Assembly (NCBI GenBank): GCA_900555375.1
Contig: USLC01000001.1
Span: forward strand, 1 to 30,828
Origin: an uncultured Eubacteriales bacterium
GTDB taxonomy: Bacteria > Bacillota > Clostridia > Monoglobales > Monoglobaceae
Direction of reading: 5' to 3'
DNA: 30,828 nt
Of the stretch, positions 17,564-22,561 are shown piece after piece. The number at the start of each line of letters is the position of its first letter. The first letter of the stretch is position 1. The notes under the pieces are model-generated. The model was not told the DNA's origin. It made no database searches and saw nothing but the letters and a program-made list of their open reading frames with translations. The position numbers were made by a program, and so were the translations under genes.

Positions 17564-17591
17564 ATCGGGTTCGTGTAACTAATATCGGGTT
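17564..17591. repeat. Direct repeat ATCGGGTT, 20-bp period
   Basis: Two perfect copies of ATCGGGTT start at 17564 and 17584, exactly 20 bases apart (two turns of the helix). They lie in the AT-rich 243-base divergent region between fmt and hisH, about 32-60 bases upstream of the candidate hisH -35. They stand out in base content from their surroundings. This is the layout of a binding site for a regulator bound on one face of the DNA. Which gene they control is not known. Confidence 0.5.
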
Positions 17592-17622
17592 AATCATTTA
17601 AAATCTTTGTTTATAATTATTA

Positions 17623-17651
17623 TTGCCCTATTTTTAAATTTATGATAATAT
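17623..17651 (+). promoter_or_regulatory. Candidate promoter of hisHF
   Basis: TTGCCC (17623-17628) is followed after 17 bases by TAATAT (17646-17651). An overlapping GATAAT at 17644-17649 is an alternative -10. The leader would be about 25 bases, too short for a T-box or attenuator. Confidence 0.45.
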
Positions 17652-17682
17652 AAAATCAGTAAAGCAACGAGGTGATTTTAAA

Positions 17683-18300
17683 ATGCTTGCCATTATAAAT
17701 TACGGCGCAGGCAATCTGCGCTCTGTTCAAAAAGCGTGCGAATATGTCGGCGAAAAGGCGGTTATTACCGATAACCGCGAAGAAATATTAAATGCCGACA
17801 GAGTTATTCTGCCCGGAGTCGGCTCATTCGGCAGCTGTATCGAATCTATCCGCAAGGCAAATCTTTTCGATTGCATCAGACAGGTCACGGAAAGCGGAAC
17901 ACCCTTTCTGGGAATATGTCTCGGGCTTCAGCTTTTGTTTGAAGCAAGCGACGAGTCTCCCGATGCCAAGGGGCTTGGCATATTAAAGGGCAGATGTGTT
18001 AAGATACCCCAATCGGACGGCGTGAAGATTCCGCATATAGGCTGGAACTCGATAACCTTTCCCAACCCCTCTCCGTTATTTACCGGCATAGAAGACGGCT
18101 CTTTTGTATACTTTGTTCATTCTTATTATATGCAGCCGAATGACAAGTCTGTAATAACCGCCGTCTGCGACTATTCGGCAAGCCTTCCGGTTGCGCTGAG
18201 CCGCGGAAACATTCACGCAACGCAATTTCACCCAGAGAAAAGCGGCGATGTGGGTCTTAAAATACTTAAAAACTTTATAGACTTAAGGAGGGAGAGCTGA
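17683..18300 (+). CDS. hisH: Imidazole glycerol phosphate synthase, glutaminase subunit
   Basis: HisH releases ammonia from glutamine and passes it through HisF to make imidazole glycerol phosphate and AICAR in histidine synthesis (205 residues). The class I amidotransferase triad is C79 (GICLGLQLLFE), H183 and E185 (QFHPEKSG). The N-terminus INYGAGNLRSVQKA is typical. The ATG follows GAGGTGA at 17669-17675. The stop overlaps the hisF start by one base, which fits the 1:1 complex. No other his gene is in the window. Confidence 0.97.
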   Translation: MLAIINYGAGNLRSVQKACEYVGEKAVITDNREEILNADRVILPGVGSFGSCIESIRKANLFDCIRQVTESGTPFLGICLGLQLLFEASDESPDAKGLGILKGRCVKIPQSDGVKIPHIGWNSITFPNPSPLFTGIEDGSFVYFVHSYYMQPNDKSVITAVCDYSASLPVALSRGNIHATQFHPEKSGDVGLKILKNFIDLRRES

Positions 18301-19061
18301 TGTTTGCAAAAAGAATAATTCCCTGCCTCGACGTAAACCGCGGCAGAGTTGTAAAGGGCGTAAACTTTGTTAATCTTATAGATGCCGGCGACCCGGTTGA
18401 AATAGCAAAGATATATAACGATGCCGGGGCGGACGAGCTTGTGTTTCTGGACATAACAGCAACCCACGAAGGGCGCGGAACCGTTATTGATATGGTTCGC
18501 CGCGTTGCGGAAACGGTGTTTATTCCCTTTACCGTGGGCGGAGGAATCAGCATGGTTGACGACTTCCGCGCACTTTTGTCAGAGGGCGCGGACAAAATAT
18601 CGGTTAATTCCTCCGCTATACGCAATCCGCGCCTTATCTGCGATGCCGCGGATAAGTTCGGAAGCCAATGCGTTGTTGTGGCGATAGACGCAAAACGCCG
18701 AAACGACGGAAGCGGCTGGAATGTCTATATTAACGGCGGCAGAATAGACACGGGTCTTGACGCAGTAACCTGGGCAAGTATAGCCTGCCGCCTTGGCGCG
18801 GGCGAAATTCTTCTTACCTCAATGGACTGTGACGGAACAAAAGCGGGCTATGACACGGCTCTTACAAAAGCCGTGTCAGAAGCGGTATCGATTCCCGTTA
18901 TCGCCTCCGGCGGGGCAGGAACGCCCGAGCATTTTAAAGAGGCGCTGACCGACGGAAAAGCAGATGCCGCACTTGCCGCATCACTCTTCCACTTCCGCGA
19001 AATTGAAATTCGTGATTTAAAAAAATATCTCACCGAAAACGGAGTCTCGGTGAGATTATAA
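18300..19061 (+). CDS. hisF: Imidazole glycerol phosphate synthase, cyclase subunit
   Basis: HisF is the TIM-barrel cyclase partner of HisH (253 residues, normal length). The two catalytic aspartates are D11 (PCLDVNRG) and D130 (VAIDAK). Also seen are GRVVKGVNF, LVFLDITAT and the phosphate-binding GGGI and ASGGAG loops. The match to histidine-pathway HisF is full, so I do not favour the surface-sugar amidation homologues. Two strong inverted repeats lie inside the 3' third of the gene (18851-18878 and 19029-19054), ahead of the terminator. It starts one base inside hisH with AAGGAGG upstream. Confidence 0.97.
   Translation: MFAKRIIPCLDVNRGRVVKGVNFVNLIDAGDPVEIAKIYNDAGADELVFLDITATHEGRGTVIDMVRRVAETVFIPFTVGGGISMVDDFRALLSEGADKISVNSSAIRNPRLICDAADKFGSQCVVVAIDAKRRNDGSGWNVYINGGRIDTGLDAVTWASIACRLGAGEILLTSMDCDGTKAGYDTALTKAVSEAVSIPVIASGGAGTPEHFKEALTDGKADAALAASLFHFREIEIRDLKKYLTENGVSVRL
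18851..18878. repeat. Perfect 10-bp inverted repeat inside hisF
   Basis: TGACACGGCT and AGCCGTGTCA are separated by 8 bases (18861-18868). There is no T tract, so it is not an intrinsic terminator. It encodes the YDTALTKAVSEA part of HisF. Confidence 0.6.
19029..19054. repeat. 8-bp inverted repeat at the 3' end of hisF
   Basis: CTCACCGA and TCGGTGAG are separated by 10 bases. It lies 7 bases before the terminator hairpin, so the hisF message would end in two adjacent stem-loops, which could protect its 3' end. Confidence 0.5.
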
Positions 19062-19088
19062 AAAATGCGGCAAAAATGCCGCATTTTT
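19061..19088. terminator. Bidirectional terminator between hisF and the converging gene
   Basis: The perfect 12-bp stem AAAAATGCGGCA / TGCCGCATTTTT has an AAAA loop. T runs are present in both directions, so it serves hisF on the plus strand and the secreted repeat protein on the minus strand. Confidence 0.92.
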
Positions 19089-19090
19089 TA

Positions 19091-20086
19091 TTAGTCAATG
19101 TTTATTCTTATCGCAACCGACTGCGGCGGAATACTCATCGTTACCGCCTCTGCGTGCGTCCCTGAAATTTTGCTTCCAACCTTTATTTCATCGGCTGTTG
19201 CCTTCTCGCCGTCCTTGCCTTTGGTTATAACCGTGTCTTCGCTGATTACCAGTCTTATCGCATCGGTATCCTTTCCTGCTTCGCCGACGGTTATCATACC
19301 GTCCTCAATCTCGGTCACCGTTCCGCTGAATCCAAACTCGTTTTTTGCTTCGCTTTGGTCCGCATCCGTGGGGAGATTTTCTATGATTATGCGCTCTGCA
19401 GTATTCTGCGGAGGAAGGCTTGCGGTCATAACGTCACCGTACTCAACGCCCAGAACCATATCGGGCTTTATCTCGTCGGCAGAAACTTCCTCTCCGTTTG
19501 CAAATATCCGTGTATCCTTGCTTATTCTTACAACAACTTCGCCAAGGTAGCTGTCTGCCACGGTAAGCGAACCGTCTTCGTTTACACTTGTAACGGTTAC
19601 GATTGCGGGGTCTACTATCTTATATGTTCCGTCTGCCTCAATGTTATAGTATCCGCCCACAATTTCGGTTACAAACGCAAGCGGTACATATGTTACGCTG
19701 TCGTCAACAAGCGTGGGCGCCGCTCCGAGGGGTTCGCCCGCATGGCGCGAAAATGCGTATGAATCCTTATCAATAGCCATCTTGATGTACTGCGCGCCCT
19801 TTGTAAGCTCGATTGACATATTTTCTCCGTTCCAGTCCACGCGATAGCCGAGGGCTTCGCCCACCATACGGAGAGGTATCATCTTTACGCCGTTAATTTC
19901 TTTAACGTTTACGCCTTTTACAACAGCACCGTTTATCTCCGCCGATGTCGGCTCAGCCGAAGGTCTTGTAACAGTTCCGTCCGGAACCGCGGTTACTTCG
20001 GGCTCTTCCGCCGCAAAAGCCGCTCCTGTTGAAACCATTCCCATAATTGCCGCCGATGCAAATAATCTCTTTACATTTTTGTTCAT
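19091..20086 (-). CDS. Secreted protein, Cu-amine-oxidase N-terminal-like domain plus tandem repeats
   Basis: The 331-residue product has a Sec signal peptide (cleavage near AFA-AEE, residue 25). Residues about 50-155 match the copper amine oxidase N-terminal-like domain (VKMIPLRMVGEALGYRVDW, VTYVPLAFVTEIVGG), a common non-catalytic wall or extracellular module in Clostridia. Residues 162-235 and 255-331 are two copies of a beta-rich repeat; each ends in MT-S-PPQ--A-RI-I (MTASLPPQNTAERIII and MTMSIPPQSVAIRINI). There is no enzyme domain. The start follows AGGAGGAT. A structural or binding role at the cell surface is an inference. Confidence 0.85.
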   Translation of the reverse strand: MNKNVKRLFASAAIMGMVSTGAAFAAEEPEVTAVPDGTVTRPSAEPTSAEINGAVVKGVNVKEINGVKMIPLRMVGEALGYRVDWNGENMSIELTKGAQYIKMAIDKDSYAFSRHAGEPLGAAPTLVDDSVTYVPLAFVTEIVGGYYNIEADGTYKIVDPAIVTVTSVNEDGSLTVADSYLGEVVVRISKDTRIFANGEEVSADEIKPDMVLGVEYGDVMTASLPPQNTAERIIIENLPTDADQSEAKNEFGFSGTVTEIEDGMITVGEAGKDTDAIRLVISEDTVITKGKDGEKATADEIKVGSKISGTHAEAVTMSIPPQSVAIRINID

Positions 20087-20146
20087 CTTTTTATCCTCCT
20101 TAAATCTCTTGTGGTTTTGCTTAATCCAAGCGTTTTTATTGCGCTT

Positions 20147-20152
20147 ATTATA
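20147..20152 (-). promoter_or_regulatory. Candidate -10 box for the 19091-20086 gene
   Basis: A perfect TATAAT on the minus strand lies about 60 bases upstream of the start, but no good -35 sits at 16-18 bases from it. The 154-base gap holds only this and the terminator of the next gene. Confidence 0.3.
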
Positions 20153-20200
20153 TTAGACGAGGCGATATTTAAAAAGTTCCTTAATTTTCTGAAGTTTTTA

Positions 20201-20232
20201 AAAAAAAAGAGACCGTCTCATCTGACGGTCTC
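20201..20232 (-). terminator. Terminator of the SLH-peptidase gene
   Basis: The stem GAGACCGTC / GACGGTCTC with a 6-base loop is followed on the minus strand by at least eight T. It starts 8 bases after the stop of the SLH gene. Confidence 0.92.
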
Positions 20233-20240
20233 CTGTTATG

Positions 20241-21629
20241 TTATTTACCCAAATACGTAAAGTGCATATAATCAACTGTTCCGTTTATCCACGCATTTCC
20301 GCCCCAAAGCCATCCGTACTTTGCAAATGTCTGAACAACCGTTCCGTCCGACGGGAACGAATATACGGATTTTGACGGGTCATAAAAAGTACCTATTGTC
20401 GTGCCGCTTGCGTAAACGGTATAGTTCTCATTATAGTTAAGGTCTATTACCGTTCCGTAGTTATGGTCGGAATATAATCCGCTTGCCATTGAATTACGCC
20501 ACGCATAAGCCGTTGCATTCTTTATCGGCGGTTTATCGTCGGAATTGAATATCTCGTCAAATATCGCCGTAACATCATCTTTCAATACAGAATTAATTTT
20601 AAACGTTAGCGTTGACGCGTACTTTTCATTAGCCTCGTTCAGCTTCCACACATTGACGGTAACCTCGGTCATATGAGCCTCTGCTTCTTCCTTTGAAGTA
20701 TATTTAACTCCGTCGGGGAAGATTCTTGCCTCTTTCTCTGCCGCCTCTCCAGATGCAAGCGTCTCTGTATAAGTCTTAAGTCTGTACTTTCCGTCCTTGC
20801 TGGGAATCTGCAGCGGCGTTCCGCTGGGCGCAGTCTCGGTGCTTCCCTGCCACGTTGTGTCCTCGTCCGCCGCAGACGGATTGCTTGCATAACGCAAAGC
20901 CACCGTTGCACCCGAGGGAAGAACTATCGTCTTTATCAGCGTATAAAGCGTCTTTCCGCTTGAATCCTTATTGTCACGCATTGTGGTCTTAATCTGACCC
21001 TCATAATTCTTGCCATAAAGTATGTAGCAGCGGTATGCGATTATAGCCGCCTCCTCACGCGTAACGGGGTCCTTCGGTCTGAACATTCCAGTGTCTCCGT
21101 CGCCTGCCATAAGATGATTGTCAAGCATAAAGGCAACGTGATTCTTTGCCCAGTAATCAATCTCGTCCGCGTCCTTCACGTCCGAAAAGACATTCTCCGA
21201 CGGAAAATACGGGCTTAAAACCCCCGCAGAGTCAAGCAGACTTGTCATAATTTTGCACATTTCCTGTCTGGTAAGCGTTCCCTGAGGGAAGAAATGCCCC
21301 TCTCCGTCACCGCTTACCAAGCCCGTATAAAATGCCATATTGGCAAATGGGCTGTCTGTATCATTAAACGGATTTTTAGGATTGGTTGATACATTTTCCG
21401 CTGTAAGAGTGGCGTAAAGGTTTATTGCCACATTTACAAAGTCTGACCTTGAAATCGGCAGACTGAACGATTTTGTAGAATATTCTTCGGATATAATACT
21501 GAGATTTGTTGCGCTTTTAACCGCATCCGCAGCCCACGAGTTCGGCTCAAACGCCGAAACCTGCACCTGCGAAGCAGCTATTGTAAAAGCAGCCGCAAGA
21601 CCTATAAGTCTCTTTGCATATTTTCTCAA
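20241..21629 (-). CDS. SLH-domain protein with C-terminal M15/VanY-type peptidase
   Basis: The 462-residue secreted protein has a signal peptide (cleavage near VSA, residue 26). Three SLH domains follow at about 30-85, 92-145 and 150-210, with the motif TRQEMCKIM/TREEAAIIA, which anchor it to wall polymers. The C-terminal 110 residues look like a D,D- or L,D-peptidase of the M15 (Peptidase_M15_4) family: SDHNYGTVID supplies H389 and D396, GWLWGGNAW is the signature, and DYMHF supplies base D453 and H456. Thr replaces the usual Glu after HF. The start is TTG 21629, after AGAGGTGA. The likely job is peptidoglycan trimming from an S-layer position. Confidence 0.85.
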   Translation of the reverse strand: MRKYAKRLIGLAAAFTIAASQVQVSAFEPNSWAADAVKSATNLSIISEEYSTKSFSLPISRSDFVNVAINLYATLTAENVSTNPKNPFNDTDSPFANMAFYTGLVSGDGEGHFFPQGTLTRQEMCKIMTSLLDSAGVLSPYFPSENVFSDVKDADEIDYWAKNHVAFMLDNHLMAGDGDTGMFRPKDPVTREEAAIIAYRCYILYGKNYEGQIKTTMRDNKDSSGKTLYTLIKTIVLPSGATVALRYASNPSAADEDTTWQGSTETAPSGTPLQIPSKDGKYRLKTYTETLASGEAAEKEARIFPDGVKYTSKEEAEAHMTEVTVNVWKLNEANEKYASTLTFKINSVLKDDVTAIFDEIFNSDDKPPIKNATAYAWRNSMASGLYSDHNYGTVIDLNYNENYTVYASGTTIGTFYDPSKSVYSFPSDGTVVQTFAKYGWLWGGNAWINGTVDYMHFTYLGK

Positions 21630-21670
21630 AACAGTCACCTCTTTAATCAAATTTTAAAAAATTCAAAGTC

Positions 21671-21699
21671 ATTATAACACATTTTTTTAAAAAAAGCAA
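21671..21699 (-). promoter_or_regulatory. Promoter of the SLH-peptidase gene
   Basis: On the minus strand TTGCTT (21694-21699) is followed after 17 bases by TATAAT (21671-21676), with an extended -10 TG one base before it. The spacer is a run of seven T then seven A, which also forms the tail of the bioY terminator. Confidence 0.8.
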
Positions 21700-21722
21700 C
21701 TGCTGCATCCGTTTTGTAGCAG
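21681..21722 (-). terminator. Probable bioY terminator overlapping the next promoter
   Basis: On the minus strand CTGCTACA pairs with TGCAGCAG (one mismatch) across a 7-base loop, followed by TTGC and seven T. It lies about 50 bases after the bioY stop. Confidence 0.55.
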
Positions 21723-21772
21723 AATTGTAATGAATACATATTCTGTTTTTAAAAAATATATAAAAAATCTTG

Positions 21773-22324
21773 TTACTGTGCGGTAAATTTACGCAGCCGC
21801 TTTGCCAGTGCCGCGGCTATAAAGCAGGTTACGATATCCTTTGGAGCAGTCAGAATAAAAAAGCTGAATATAAAATTCTTAATCTCAACCTCTGCCCCCA
21901 TATAAAACACCTTCATCAGATAATAATAAACCATTCCGAAAAAGTATATAACCCCCATTGCCGCGAAAGCCGCGCCGAGAAGCCTCGGGTACGAACCGCT
22001 GTTTGCAATCATTCCGCTCAGCACCGCCCCTGCGGCAAAGCCGATTATGTATCCGAAGGTAGGCATAACAACGCTTCCTATTCCTCCGCTTCCGCCGGCA
22101 AATACGGGCAGCCCCGCAAGCCCCAGAAGCATATATACCAACACGCTTAAGCCGCCGTACTTCGGGCCGAGCGTAAGCCCCGCAAGCACGACAAAAAGAG
22201 TCTGAAGCGTGAACGGAACAGGCGGAACAGGCACCTTTATGTACGCTCCCACTATGATAAGCGCCGCAAAAAGCGCACTCATTACATATCCTTTAAGCGA
22301 CTTTTTTATTTTTGATTCTGTCAT
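21773..22324 (-). CDS. bioY: Biotin transporter substrate-binding subunit BioY
   Basis: BioY is the S component of an ECF biotin transporter (183 residues, six membrane helices). Family features are the N-terminal helix ALFAALIIVGAYIKVPVPPV, PFTLQTLFVVLAGLTLGPKYG and GYIIGFAAGAVLSG. No energising genes (ecfA, ecfT) are adjacent, so it probably shares a general ECF module encoded elsewhere. I chose the second ATG (22324) because GGGGGT lies about 8 bases before it and touches the first. It has its own promoter and is divergent from the large surface protein. I see no clear biotin-repressor dyad. Confidence 0.94.
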   Translation of the reverse strand: MTESKIKKSLKGYVMSALFAALIIVGAYIKVPVPPVPFTLQTLFVVLAGLTLGPKYGGLSVLVYMLLGLAGLPVFAGGSGGIGSVVMPTFGYIIGFAAGAVLSGMIANSGSYPRLLGAAFAAMGVIYFFGMVYYYLMKVFYMGAEVEIKNFIFSFFILTAPKDIVTCFIAAALAKRLRKFTAQ

Positions 22325-22360
22325 AGCCATTACCCCCGAAAAATCTCAAATTTCTTTGTA

Positions 22361-22389
22361 ATTATACCATTTTTGGCCATATAGGTCAA
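22361..22389 (-). promoter_or_regulatory. Promoter of bioY
   Basis: On the minus strand TTGACC (22384-22389) is followed after 17 bases by TATAAT (22361-22366), with an extended -10 TG. The region reads GGCCATATA then GGTCAATATA on the plus strand, an imperfect tandem repeat over the -35. Confidence 0.8.
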
Positions 22390-22432
22390 TATACAATAAT
22401 GCGATATCTGTATCTGTTATATTACTACAATA

Positions 22433-22471
22433 CTTATTTTAGCTAATTTGACAAAGCTTATTTTAGCTAAT
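22433..22471. repeat. Two 15-bp direct repeats flanking a TTGACA
   Basis: CTTATTTTAGCTAAT occurs perfectly at 22433-22447 and 22457-22471, a period of 24 bases. The 9 bases between them are TTGACAAAG, which contains a consensus -35. Each copy includes the 8-bp palindrome TTAGCTAA. They lie in the 237-base divergent region between bioY and the large surface protein. The layout suggests an operator for one or both genes. Confidence 0.75.
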
Positions 22472-22512
22472 ACGCCACTTTTATTTGTACGCAACCTATG
22501 TTATAATATAAT
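22448..22512 (+). promoter_or_regulatory. Promoter region of the large surface protein
   Basis: TTGACA at 22448-22453 has no good -10 at 17 bases (TACGCC). Further down are TATAAT boxes at 22502-22507 (extended, TG before it) and 22507-22512; the second has TTGTAC at 22485-22490, 16 bases away. The RNA would start near 22514-22520, about 45 bases before the chosen start codon. Confidence 0.45.
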
Positions 22513-22561
22513 GTGTAATTATATTTATTTTGTACATATACGCTGCAAGGGCACACGGGGG

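Noticed and set aside
17506..17682. T-box or attenuator upstream of hisH
   Set aside because: No T-box core sequence, no His-rich leader peptide and no terminator hairpin; the predicted leader is about 25 bases.
18300..19061. HisF homologue of surface-polysaccharide amidation (WbuZ-like)
   Set aside because: Both catalytic aspartates and all HisF signature blocks are intact, and no sugar-nucleotide genes are nearby.
22361..22440. Biotin-repressor (BirA) operator upstream of bioY
   Set aside because: I looked for a long spaced dyad and saw only an imperfect tandem GGCCATATA / GGTCAATATA; not enough to call.
22448..22561. Upstream extension of the surface protein to TTG 22448 (or ATG 22511)
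   Set aside because: It would translate the direct repeat and the TATAAT boxes, and the added residues do not resemble a signal sequence or family N-terminus.
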